Shown here in pieces: positions 7,520 to 15,028 of a DNA stretch of 43,299 bases. A program made the translations under genes and the position numbers. This DNA comes from Clostridiales bacterium (GTDB lineage: Bacteria > Bacillota > Clostridia > Christensenellales > Borkfalkiaceae), in NCBI GenBank assembly GCA_015055545.1, contig SVHY01000014.1, forward strand, positions 1 to 43,299, written 5' to 3'. Under the pieces are notes generated by a model that saw nothing but the letters and a program-made list of their open reading frames with translations, was not told the DNA's origin and did no database searches. Each line of letters starts with the position of its first letter. The stretch's first letter is position 1.

Positions 7520-9664
7520 ATGGAAACGACTTTACAAAAAATTCAATCGTTATATAGTCCCGTCGATCGAGAAATGCTCGAACGGGCGTATAATTATGCC
7601 GCCGCGGCGCACGCTAATCAAAAACGCGCCTCGGGCGAGCCGTATTTTATCCACCCTTGCGCGGTGGCGGAAATTTTGATGGATTTGGGCTTGGACGCGG
7701 CAACGATTGCGGCGGCGCTTTTGCACGACGTGATTGAAGATACCTCGTCCACCGCCGAGGATATCAAGAAGAATTTCGGCGACGAAGTGTTATTGCTTGT
7801 TAGCGGCGTAACCAAGCTTGAAAAAATCGTTTTCAAATCCAAAGAAGACGAAAACGCGGAAAATTTCCGTAAAATTTTCGTGGCGATGGCGCGCGACGTG
7901 CGCGTGATTATTATTAAGCTCGCGGACAGATTGCATAATATGCGTTCGCTCAATTTCCTGTCCTTTGAACGCCAACAGCGTATGGCAAGCGAAACGCTGG
8001 ATATCTATGCGCCGCTTGCGGGTAGACTGGGTATTTCGCAAATCAAGTGTGAATTAGAAGACTTGTGCTTGAAATATCTCGACCCTGAGGCGTACGATTA
8101 TCTCGTGTACAATATCCGTGAACGGCTTTCCGAACGCAAAGAATTCGTTGCGCAAATTGTGGAAGAAATCAAAGAGCTTATGAAAGCGGACGGTGTGGAC
8201 GGTGAAGTGTTTGGCAGACCTAAACATTTCTATTCTATCTATAAAAAGATGAAAAATAAGGGCAAAACGCTCGATCAGATTTACGATTTGTCCGCCGTGC
8301 GCGTTATCGTAAAGGACGTTCGCGAATGTTATACGGTCCTTGGGGAGATTCACGAAAAATGGAAACCGATTCCTGGACGTATTAAAGATTATATCGCAAC
8401 CCCCAAACCGAATAAATATCAATCGTTGCACACGACGGTTATGACCAAATACGGTCAGCCGTTTGAAATTCAAATCCGTACGGAAGAAATGCACAAAATC
8501 GCAGAGTTCGGTATTGCGGCGCATTGGAAATATAAAGAAGGCAACACGGCGCAGCAGGACGGCGAGATTGAAAACAAGCTCACGTGGCTTAGGGAAGTGA
8601 TGGAATGGCAGGGCGATTTGAAGGACTCGCGCGAGTTCATCGCCGCTCTCAAAACAGAGCTTTACAGCCACGAGTTGTTGGTGTTTACGCCGCGCGGAAA
8701 GGTCATATCCTTGCCGCCTGAGGCTACCCCCGTCGATTTCGCGTACGCGATTCACTCGGAAGTAGGTAACCGCTGTACGGGCGCGCGCGTCAATTCTAAA
8801 ATCGTGCCGCTCAACACGACGTTGGAAGTGGGGGACGTGGTGGAAATTATCACCTCGCCAAACTCCAAAGGTCCGTCGCGGGATTGGTTGAAATTTATTA
8901 AATCGTCTAGCGCGAAAGCCAAGATTCGCCAGTTCTATAAGAACGAGTTAAAGGACGAAAATATCCGAATCGGTCAACTCAAATTAGACGAGGAAGCGAA
9001 AAAACGCGGGTATACGCTGTCTACGCTTTTGACGGCAGACTCTTTCAAACGCATATCCGAACGCTTTTCGTTTGGTGAACAGGCAGAAATGTTCGCGGCG
9101 GTGGGCTACGGCTCGATTTCCGTCAATCAAATTCTGTTTAAGTTAATCGATTATTACCGCAAGGAAACGCCCCTTGCCGCGCCTATTTTCACGGGTGGCG
9201 CGGGTAAGAACCACGGCGGCGTGCTTGTCAACGGTCAAGCGGGTATGCTAGTCAAATTCGCGGGTTGTTGTTCGCCCGTGCCCGGGGATAAAATCGTGGG
9301 CTATACCTCCCGCGGTCGCGGCGTGGTTATCCACCGTGACGATTGCCCGAATATTAAGTCTTTGGAAAAAGACAGACTTCTTCCCGCCGATTGGCAGATA
9401 GAGGCGGGGGCGAAACAGCGGTATAACGCGAATATATCCGTTCGCGCTACCGACCAAGGCGCGGCGCTGTCCGTGCTCTCGTTCGTGGTTGCCGAGCTCA
9501 AACTTTCGATAACGTCCGTCAACGGCAGAATTGATAAGAGTGGCGACGCGGTTTTGGAAGCGTCTATATCCTTAACGGACATCGCGGAAGTGGACATGCT
9601 GATCAAGAAAATGCAAGCGGATAAGCGGATATACGAAGTGCACAGAATTACTTCTTTATCGTGA
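7520..9664 (+). CDS. relA: Bifunctional (p)ppGpp synthetase/hydrolase Rel
   Basis: A 714-residue long RelA/SpoT-type enzyme of the stringent response. The hydrolase HD domain is intact (H45 in FIHP, and HDVIEDT at 69-75). The synthetase domain carries PKPNKYQSLHTTV and FEIQIRTEEMHKIAEFG. The C-terminal half has the TGS domain (LLVFTPRGKVISLP), the Cys-containing zinc-finger-like segment (KFAGCCSPVPGDKIVGY...HRDDCPN), and a final ACT domain. Both catalytic parts look functional, as expected for the single Rel of a Firmicute. It starts 3 nt after recJ with GGAG just before, so it shares that operon. A large hairpin array follows it. Confidence 0.94.
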   Translation: METTLQKIQSLYSPVDREMLERAYNYAAAAHANQKRASGEPYFIHPCAVAEILMDLGLDAATIAAALLHDVIEDTSSTAEDIKKNFGDEVLLLVSGVTKLEKIVFKSKEDENAENFRKIFVAMARDVRVIIIKLADRLHNMRSLNFLSFERQQRMASETLDIYAPLAGRLGISQIKCELEDLCLKYLDPEAYDYLVYNIRERLSERKEFVAQIVEEIKELMKADGVDGEVFGRPKHFYSIYKKMKNKGKTLDQIYDLSAVRVIVKDVRECYTVLGEIHEKWKPIPGRIKDYIATPKPNKYQSLHTTVMTKYGQPFEIQIRTEEMHKIAEFGIAAHWKYKEGNTAQQDGEIENKLTWLREVMEWQGDLKDSREFIAALKTELYSHELLVFTPRGKVISLPPEATPVDFAYAIHSEVGNRCTGARVNSKIVPLNTTLEVGDVVEIITSPNSKGPSRDWLKFIKSSSAKAKIRQFYKNELKDENIRIGQLKLDEEAKKRGYTLSTLLTADSFKRISERFSFGEQAEMFAAVGYGSISVNQILFKLIDYYRKETPLAAPIFTGGAGKNHGGVLVNGQAGMLVKFAGCCSPVPGDKIVGYTSRGRGVVIHRDDCPNIKSLEKDRLLPADWQIEAGAKQRYNANISVRATDQGAALSVLSFVVAELKLSITSVNGRIDKSGDAVLEASISLTDIAEVDMLIKKMQADKRIYEVHRITSLS

Positions 9665-9690
9665 AGTGCAAGCGCATGTTGTATATCTAT

Positions 9691-9917
9691 ACGCCATAGC
9701 GTAATAACCGCCAAAGGCGGTAGAACGCAACCTGCGGTTGCTTAACTTGGGGCTTATTATGCAAAGGCTCTGCCTCTGCACTCCGCAAGGGACATCTTCT
9801 CGCACAACGCAAGGAAATCGTTGTGCTCGGTCAACGCGCGGACGGACATATGTCCGCGCTCATCTCGCCCCTACAAGGCATTATTAATGCCTTGCTTGGC
9901 GGGCAGCTCGTCCCTTG
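9691..9917. repeat. Hairpin-array repeat, family A copy 1 (with nested insert)
   Basis: This is the gene-free stretch 9665-9952. In order it holds ACGCC-AT-AGCGT-like (9691-9702), CCGCC-AAA-GGCGG (9708-9720), GCAACC-TGC-GGTTGC (9727-9741), GCAAAGGC-TCT-GCCTCTGC (9761-9779), then CAAGGGAC (9786-9793) pairing with GTCCCTTG (9910-9917). Inside that last loop lie further hairpins: GCACAACG/CGTTGTGC (9802-9826), GCGCGGAC/GTCCGCGC (9836-9859) and CAAGGCAT/ATGCCTTG (9874-9894). The same order of elements, on the other strand and without the inner ~116 nt, occurs at 27827-27944. Confidence 0.75.
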
Positions 9918-9952
9918 ACCCTTTTTCTAAATTGTTCCCTATTAAGGTGATT

Positions 9953-10570
9953 ATGCAAATTATTAAAATTTCCCCAATCGGGTTTGGTGCGAATACGTAC
10001 GCGGTTACGAGCGACGGCAAAAACGCCGTCGTGATTGACCCTGCGCACAGCCGCGTAGCGGACGACTTAAAAAACCGCGGTTTGACGGCAAAGTTCGTAC
10101 TGCTTACGCATTGCCATTTCGACCACGTTGGCGGGGTGGCTTCGCTCCAACAATCGGGCGCGAAAGTGCTTTGTTCGGACAAAGAAAAACCGCTCGTGGG
10201 TACGCGCGCGGACTTATTCGATATGGCAGGGCTTGCCCGCCCGTCTTATACGATCGACGAAACGCTTTGTGATAACGAGTCGCGAGAACTGTGTGGAATG
10301 ACCGTGCAAACGCTGATAACGCCGGGGCATACCGCTGGCGGCGCTTGTTATCTTTTTACGGCAAAGGACGGGGGCAGGTGCTTGTTCACGGGCGATACGC
10401 TGTTTGCAGGTACGATAGGAAGAACGGATTTCCCGACGGGAGATATAGGCGAGCTGCGCGCGAGTTTAAGACGGATTTGCCAGCTGTTCGACGACGTAGT
10501 AATATACCCCGGGCATGAAGAAGAAACCACGCTTGCGCGTGAAAGAAAAACGAACCCGTTTATAGACTGA
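9953..10570 (+). CDS. Metallo-beta-lactamase-fold hydrolase (GloB/YcbL-like)
   Basis: A 205-residue cytoplasmic metal-dependent hydrolase of the glyoxalase II-like group. The metal ligands are clear: THCHFDH (the HxHxDH motif, near residues 51-57), then PGHT near 124-127, GDTLFAGTIGRTD near 146-158, and the final PGHEEET. The short form without a C-terminal substrate domain resembles YcbL-type proteins, whose true substrate is not settled (thioester hydrolysis is the usual guess). The start at 9953 is chosen because upstream codons in frame come from the repeat array, and AAGGTG precedes this ATG. It is 1 nt apart from hemZ, so the two are co-transcribed. Confidence 0.85.
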   Translation: MQIIKISPIGFGANTYAVTSDGKNAVVIDPAHSRVADDLKNRGLTAKFVLLTHCHFDHVGGVASLQQSGAKVLCSDKEKPLVGTRADLFDMAGLARPSYTIDETLCDNESRELCGMTVQTLITPGHTAGGACYLFTAKDGGRCLFTGDTLFAGTIGRTDFPTGDIGELRASLRRICQLFDDVVIYPGHEEETTLARERKTNPFID

Positions 10571-10571
10571 T

Positions 10572-11948
10572 ATGACACTGAATACCAACTGTACCTTTTT
10601 GGAAAACGAACTTTTAGACGCGGCGCGGTTGTTTAAAAACCGACCCGAAACGATTATACACGCCTTTCGCTTTGAAAACGGCGTGTTTTATAACGCCTTT
10701 GAAGTGGACGGGAAATGTTATGCGTTTGAAGATATTGAACCCGTAGAAAACGAACTCGTATTCAAGCGTTTAGAACGTCGTTTCGCCAAACTCCGTTTAT
10801 ACGAAATTTTAAGCGAAAGCTACGGCGAACGAATGCCTTGGGGCGCGTTGACGGGGATACGTCCTACTAAGCTTGCGTATACGGAAATGGAAAGCGGTCG
10901 GGATTTTGTTCCGCTTTTTCAACGTATGCACGTGAGCGACGAGAATACCGAGCTCGTGCGCCGCACTATAGAAACGCAAAAGGGGATTTACGAGAAAAAG
11001 GACGGCAATACGGACGTGTTCGTTTCCTTGCCGTTTTGCCCTAGCAAGTGCGCGTATTGCTCGTTTATCACCGCGCCCATCGAAAAAACACGCGGCTTTT
11101 TACCGGCGTATCTTGATTGTTTGGATAAAGAACTGCTTGCGGCGAAAGATAGCGTACATAATTTACGGAGCGTGTATATCGGCGGCGGTACGCCGTTTGC
11201 TTTGGATGCGCCGTATCTGCAACGCGTTTTACAAGCGGTTGCGCCGATTGGGCAATTGAAAAAGGGCGTGGAATATACGGTCGAGGCGGGTAGACCCGAC
11301 GTATTCGACGAAGAGAAGTTACGGCTTTTAAAGGATTTTGGCGTGAACAGAATTTGTATCAATCCGCAAACGTTTTCTGACGAAACGCTCAAAAAAATAG
11401 GCAGAAAACATACGGTAGCAGATTTTTACCGTGCGTATGAGATGTCCGAAAAATACGGTTTTATCGTGAATATCGATTTGATTGCGGGGTTGACGGACGA
11501 GACTTACGATACCTTTTGCAAGGGCGTAGAAAGCGCGGTGGCGACGGGCGCGGACAATATCACGGTGCATTGTTTGTCCTTGAAATCGGGCGCGAAAATG
11601 AAAGAGGAAATTTCGTATATCGAAGACGAACGCATTTCGGATATGGTGCTTGCGTCGCGGCGTATATTATCGCGCGCGGGATATCAGCCGTATTATATGT
11701 ACCGCCAAAAATATCAAGCAGGCAACAACGAAAACGTGGGCTGGACGAAAGCGGGCAAGGCTTGCGTGTACAATATCGACGTGATGGAAGAAACGGCGGA
11801 TAATCTTGCGGTGGGTGCAAACGCTATTTCCAAACGCGTTTTTACCCAGCTTGGACGGATTGACAGGTTCGCCTCGCAAAAGGATTTAAAGACGTATATC
11901 GAAAATATCGATGAAATCATCGTCAAAAAACGGAAATTTTTTGAATAA
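10572..11948 (+). CDS. hemZ: HemZ-type radical SAM protein (coproporphyrinogen dehydrogenase family)
   Basis: A 458-residue radical SAM protein of the HemN/HemZ group. The cluster motif CPSKCAYC gives C156, C160 and C163, followed by the GGGTPF element and an EAGRPD segment. The N-terminal 140 residues are an extra domain typical of HemZ proteins (GALTGIRPTKL near 91-101) and absent from HemW. The family name implies oxygen-independent oxidation of coproporphyrinogen III, but no other haem genes are in the window, so the real substrate is uncertain. The start has no strong ribosome site and lies 1 nt after the upstream hydrolase, which suggests translational coupling. Confidence 0.87.
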   Translation: MTLNTNCTFLENELLDAARLFKNRPETIIHAFRFENGVFYNAFEVDGKCYAFEDIEPVENELVFKRLERRFAKLRLYEILSESYGERMPWGALTGIRPTKLAYTEMESGRDFVPLFQRMHVSDENTELVRRTIETQKGIYEKKDGNTDVFVSLPFCPSKCAYCSFITAPIEKTRGFLPAYLDCLDKELLAAKDSVHNLRSVYIGGGTPFALDAPYLQRVLQAVAPIGQLKKGVEYTVEAGRPDVFDEEKLRLLKDFGVNRICINPQTFSDETLKKIGRKHTVADFYRAYEMSEKYGFIVNIDLIAGLTDETYDTFCKGVESAVATGADNITVHCLSLKSGAKMKEEISYIEDERISDMVLASRRILSRAGYQPYYMYRQKYQAGNNENVGWTKAGKACVYNIDVMEETADNLAVGANAISKRVFTQLGRIDRFASQKDLKTYIENIDEIIVKKRKFFE

Positions 11949-11983
11949 AAAGCGAAAAAAGCCGAAAACACAGTCAAATTTAA

Positions 11984-12012
11984 TTTACATTCGTGAAAGA
12001 ATGTGGTAAAAT
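11984..12012 (+). promoter_or_regulatory. Promoter of rpsO
   Basis: TTTACA (11984-11989), 17 nt, TAAAAT (12007-12012). It lies 85 nt before the rpsO start and just before the folded leader. Confidence 0.6.
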
Positions 12013-12020
12013 AGAAGCAA

Positions 12021-12065
12021 CGGTCGCTGGGGGCCACGATTCTCCACGGGCAACTCTGCGCACCG
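12021..12065 (+). ncRNA. Candidate S15 autoregulatory leader of rpsO
   Basis: The 5' leader can fold as an outer stem CGGTCGC (12021-12027) with GCG-C-ACCG (12058-12065, one bulge) and an inner hairpin TGGGGG/TCTCCA (about 12028-12046, two G-U pairs). S15 in many bacteria binds a junction in its own leader to repress itself. This fold is drawn by hand from one sequence, so the class is only a suggestion. Confidence 0.4.
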
Positions 12066-12097
12066 CGATTACAATTTCCATACAGGAGGATAAAAAA

Positions 12098-12352
12098 ATG
12101 GAAAAGAAAGAAATTATTGCAAAGCACGCTACGCACGAAGGCGACACCGGTTCGCCCGAAGTTCAAATCGCTCTTTTGACGGAGAGAATCAATCATCTTA
12201 ACGAGCATTTGAAAGAACACAAACACGACAACCATTCCCGTCGCGGTCTTTTGAAGATGGTTGGTAAACGCCGTGGTCTTTTGGATTATCTGAAAGAAAA
12301 AGATATCGAAAGATACAGAGCGATTGTTGAAGCGTTGGGTCTTAGAAAGTAA
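12098..12352 (+). CDS. rpsO: 30S ribosomal protein S15
   Basis: An 84-residue primary-binding protein of the small subunit that sits at the 16S rRNA three-way junction. The conserved parts are all visible: [19 protein letters not shown] near 13-31, then [19 protein letters not shown] and the KRRGLLDYL block near 57-65. The length is close to the usual 88-89 residues. AGGAGG at 12084-12089 fixes the start. It has its own promoter, a folded leader and a terminator, and lies just before pnp, the common rpsO-pnp order. Confidence 0.97.
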   Translation: MEKKEIIAKHATHEGDTGSPEVQIALLTERINHLNEHLKEHKHDNHSRRGLLKMVGKRRGLLDYLKEKDIERYRAIVEALGLRK

Positions 12353-12364
12353 TGCAAGCACGAA

Positions 12365-12393
12365 AGGGCGGGTATTTTAACTCGCTCTTTTTT
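12365..12393 (+). terminator. Terminator of rpsO
   Basis: AGGGCGGGT (12365-12373) pairs with ACTCGCTCT (12380-12388, two G-U pairs), followed by a run of T. It separates rpsO from pnp. Confidence 0.75.
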
Positions 12394-12467
12394 GTGATAA
12401 AAAAGGATTGCGGAAAAAACACGGACAAGCCTTGGCATAAGCTTGGAAACGTTCCGTAAATCCAAAC

Positions 12468-12493
12468 CCGTTTATGTCAGACGGTATAAACGG
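12468..12493 (+). promoter_or_regulatory. Leader stem-loop of pnp
   Basis: CCGTTTAT (12468-12475) pairs with ATAAACGG (12486-12493) about 43 nt before the pnp start. PNPase mRNAs in other bacteria are controlled through leader hairpins cut by RNase III; a similar role here is only inferred. Confidence 0.35.
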
Positions 12494-12535
12494 ACAAGAA
12501 CAAAAAAGAATAACAGAAAAAGGAGAATTATAACA

Positions 12536-14635
12536 ATGCCGGCATTAGAAAATTGCAAAGTATTTAAAACAGATTATGCGGGGAGAGAACTTATCGTTGA
12601 AATCGGTAAGTACGCAGAACAAGCGAACGGGGCTTGCCTTGTTCGTTGCGGCGATACGGCGGTGCACGTATCCGTATGTATGTCCGAAACGGCGAGAGAG
12701 GGTATGGATTTCTTCCCCTTGTCCGTAGACTACGAAGAAAAAATGTTCGCCGTGGGTAAAATCCCCGGCGGGTTCAAAAAACGCGAGGGCAGAGCGTCCG
12801 ATAAGGCTATCCTTATTAGCCGTTTGATCGATAGACCTATCCGTCCCTTGTTCCCCAAAGGAATTTTCAACGACGTAGTCGTTGTAGCAACCGCGCTTTC
12901 GGTTGATCCCGATATCGCGCCCGAGCCTATCGCTATGATAGGTTCGTCCATCGCGCTTTCCATTTCGGATATTCCTTGGGCAGGACCTACGGGTTCGGTT
13001 ATCGTCGGGCTTATCGACGGTAAGTATATCATCAACCCCACGGTTGCGCAAAAAGAAGAAAGCACCATTCACCTTTCCTTGGCTGGTACGAAAGACGCTA
13101 TCCTCATGATCGAGGCGGGCGCGAAAGAAGTTACCGACGCGGAAATGGTTGGCGCGATCACCTACGGACACGAAGAGATTAAGAAAGTTTGCGCGTTCGT
13201 TGAAGAAATCGCGAAAGAAGTGGGTAAACCCAAGAAGGAAATGGAATTCTACCATATCCCCGAAGATTTAGACGCGGCGGTAAAAGCGTACGGTTACGAT
13301 AAACTCGTAGCGGCGCTCGACACGTTTGACAGACAGGAAAGACAAACCCGTCAAGCGGCGGCGGAAAAAGAAATCATCGAACATTTCGCTGAAATCTATC
13401 CCGACCAAATCCGCGAAGTGAAAGATTCCATTTACTATATCGTAAAAGGCATCGTTCGCGCGAAGATTTTTGAAAACGGCGTTCGTCCCGACGGCAGAAC
13501 GCTCAAAGAAGTTCGTCCTATCTGGTGCGAACACGGCATTTTGCCCAGAGTACACGGTTCGGCGGTGTTCACGCGTGGTCAAACGCAAGCGCTTACCACC
13601 TGTACGCTCGGTATGCTCGGCGAAGCGCAAAGAATGGAAGGTCTTGACGAGGAAGAAGAAAAGAGATATATGCATCAATACAACTTCCCCGGCTATTGTA
13701 CGGGCGAAGCAAAGGCTTTGAGAAGCCCCGGCAGACGTGAAATCGGTCACGGTGCGTTGGCTGAACGTGCACTTATCCCCGTTATCCCCGACGAAAGCGA
13801 ATTTCCGTACGCAATCCGCGTAGTATCGGATATCTATTCGTCTAACGGCTCGTCGTCGATGGCGTCCGTCTGCGGTTCGACCATGGCTCTTATGGACGCA
13901 GGCGTTCCCATTAAAGCGCCCGTTGCAGGCTGCGCTATGGGTCTTGTCAAAGACCCCGAAACGGGCAAATACGTTATCTTGACGGATATCCAAGGCTTGG
14001 AAGACTTCCTTGGCGATATGGACTTCAAGGTAGCAGGTACGGATAAAGGTATTACGGCTATCCAAATGGATATCAAAATTAAGGGTATTTCCGAAGAAAT
14101 CATGCTCGACGCGATTGCACAAGCGCAAGAGGCGAGAAAGCATATCCTTGGTAAGATGCTCGAATGTATCCCTGCCGTAAACGAAGAACTTTCCGTTTAC
14201 GCACCCAAGATTATCACGTTTAACATTAACCCCGAAAAGATTGGCGACGTTGTCGGTAAGCAGGGTAAAGTTATCAACAAGATTATCGAACAAACGGGTA
14301 CGAAGATTGATATCGAAGAAGACGGTACGGTATGCATCGCTTGCTACGGCGACGTAGCAAACGCAAACCGCGCGAAAGCTATCGTTGAATCGATCGCGCA
14401 CGACCCTGAAGTTGGCGATATGTTCGTCGGCGTAGTCGTTCGTATCCTTTCCAAAGTAGGTGCGTTCGTTGAATTTGCGCCCGGTAAGGACGGCATGGTG
14501 CATATTTCCAAGCTCTCTGAACAACGCGTAAACCAAGTGGAAGACGTTCTCAATATCGGCGACAAGGTGAAAGTAGAAATCATCAAAATCGGCGAAAAGG
14601 GTATTGATCTCCGCTTGCTTGAAAAAATGGACTAA
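12536..14635 (+). CDS. pnp: Polyribonucleotide nucleotidyltransferase (PNPase)
   Basis: A 699-residue 3'-5' phosphorolytic exoribonuclease and part of the RNA decay machinery. The order is RNase PH domain 1 (with RPIRPLFP), an all-helical linker, RNase PH domain 2 (GVRPDGR, then RREIGHGALAERAL and the SNGSSSMASVCG active-site loop), a KH domain (KIGDVVGKQGKVINKI) and a C-terminal S1 domain (VGDMFVGVVVRI...GMVHISKL). The length is typical. The start follows AGGAG at 12521-12525; the open frame extends upstream but those codons lack family similarity. A strong bidirectional terminator follows. Confidence 0.96.
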   Translation: MPALENCKVFKTDYAGRELIVEIGKYAEQANGACLVRCGDTAVHVSVCMSETAREGMDFFPLSVDYEEKMFAVGKIPGGFKKREGRASDKAILISRLIDRPIRPLFPKGIFNDVVVVATALSVDPDIAPEPIAMIGSSIALSISDIPWAGPTGSVIVGLIDGKYIINPTVAQKEESTIHLSLAGTKDAILMIEAGAKEVTDAEMVGAITYGHEEIKKVCAFVEEIAKEVGKPKKEMEFYHIPEDLDAAVKAYGYDKLVAALDTFDRQERQTRQAAAEKEIIEHFAEIYPDQIREVKDSIYYIVKGIVRAKIFENGVRPDGRTLKEVRPIWCEHGILPRVHGSAVFTRGQTQALTTCTLGMLGEAQRMEGLDEEEEKRYMHQYNFPGYCTGEAKALRSPGRREIGHGALAERALIPVIPDESEFPYAIRVVSDIYSSNGSSSMASVCGSTMALMDAGVPIKAPVAGCAMGLVKDPETGKYVILTDIQGLEDFLGDMDFKVAGTDKGITAIQMDIKIKGISEEIMLDAIAQAQEARKHILGKMLECIPAVNEELSVYAPKIITFNINPEKIGDVVGKQGKVINKIIEQTGTKIDIEEDGTVCIACYGDVANANRAKAIVESIAHDPEVGDMFVGVVVRILSKVGAFVEFAPGKDGMVHISKLSEQRVNQVEDVLNIGDKVKVEIIKIGEKGIDLRLLEKMD

Positions 14636-14662
14636 TCCAAAACAAAACGAAATAAAACGAAA

Positions 14663-14694
14663 AACACCGCAACAATCAAGTTGCGGTGTTTTAA
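14663..14694. terminator. Bidirectional terminator between pnp and the repressor gene
   Basis: AACACCGCAAC (14663-14673), loop AATCAA, GTTGCGGTGTT (14680-14690), with T after it on the plus strand and A before it (T on the minus strand). It ends pnp from one side and the repressor gene from the other. Confidence 0.85.
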
Positions 14695-14903
14695 TATTCG
14701 TCGTTTAACCCAAGGAAATAATCGGCGGAAATGCCAAACGCAAGCGAAATTTGTTTGAGTAAATCATAACTCGGTTTGGCTTTTCCTTTCAACCATTCGC
14801 TTACTTGGCTTTGTTTAATCCCAACCGTTTCGGCAAATTTCGTTTGCGTTAAATCGTTCTCTTTTAAAAAATTACTTAATATTTCTTTAAATTCTTTATC
14901 CAT
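14691..14903 (-). CDS. Cro/cI (XRE)-family repressor
   Basis: A 70-residue protein that is almost wholly one helix-turn-helix domain: TQTKFAETVGIKQSQVSEWL (residues 19-38) is the classic XRE helix-turn-helix, followed by the usual LLKQISLAFGISADYFLGL end. It should bind the TATAGAAAATTCTATA-type sites in the spacer to its right, one of which overlaps its own promoter, so it very likely represses itself and the divergent gene. The minus-strand -10 at 14913-14918 puts the transcript start about 3 nt before the ATG, and no ribosome site is present, so its mRNA is probably leaderless. The gene is clearly richer in A+T than pnp and mnmG around it, a sign of transfer. Confidence 0.85.
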   Translation of the reverse strand: MDKEFKEILSNFLKENDLTQTKFAETVGIKQSQVSEWLKGKAKPSYDLLKQISLAFGISADYFLGLNDEY

Positions 14904-14912
14904 AGCAATTAT

Positions 14913-14942
14913 ATTATATAGAATTTTCTATTAAATAGTCAA
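14913..14942 (-). promoter_or_regulatory. Promoter of the repressor gene
   Basis: On the minus strand: TTGACT (14942-14937), 18 nt, TATAAT (14918-14913). Operator 1 (14917-14932) fills the spacer of this promoter. The predicted transcript start is 14906, 3 nt before the ATG. Confidence 0.7.
14917..14932. promoter_or_regulatory. Operator 1 of the repressor island
   Basis: TATAGAATTTTCTATT. Its core TAGAA-TT-TTCTA is an inverted repeat with a 2-nt centre and is the reverse complement of operators 2 and 3. It lies between the -35 and -10 of the repressor's promoter. Confidence 0.75.
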
Positions 14943-14945
14943 ATA

Positions 14946-14961
14946 TATAGAAAATTCTATA
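14946..14961. promoter_or_regulatory. Operator 2 of the repressor island
   Basis: TATAGAAAATTCTATA, a full 16-bp inverted repeat apart from the two central bases. It lies between the two divergent promoters, just upstream of both -35 boxes. Confidence 0.75.
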
Positions 14962-14970
14962 TATTTTTAT

Positions 14971-14999
14971 TTGACAAAAGATACATTATATATTATAAT
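14971..14999 (+). promoter_or_regulatory. Consensus promoter of the 105-aa gene
   Basis: TTGACA (14971-14976), 17 nt, TATAAT (14994-14999): a perfect sigma-A consensus. Such a promoter would be strong unless repressed, and operator 3 begins on its last base. Confidence 0.85.
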
Positions 15000-15014
15000 A
15001 TAGAAAATTCTATA
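14999..15014. promoter_or_regulatory. Operator 3 of the repressor island
   Basis: TATAGAAAATTCTATA, identical to operator 2. It covers the transcript start region of the rightward promoter, the right place to block it. Confidence 0.78.
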
Positions 15015-15028
15015 AAAAGGTGCTCGTT

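Noticed and set aside
9821-9952. Upstream extension of the metallo-hydrolase gene
   Set aside because: The extra 44 codons come from the hairpin array, and the family start with AAGGTG before it is at 9953.
13268-14536. Minus-strand open frame of 422 codons inside pnp
   Set aside because: Antisense shadow of pnp; no conserved motifs.
14917-15014. CRISPR-like short repeats
   Set aside because: Only three 16-bp palindromic sites with unequal spacing, within promoters; they fit operators and not a CRISPR array.
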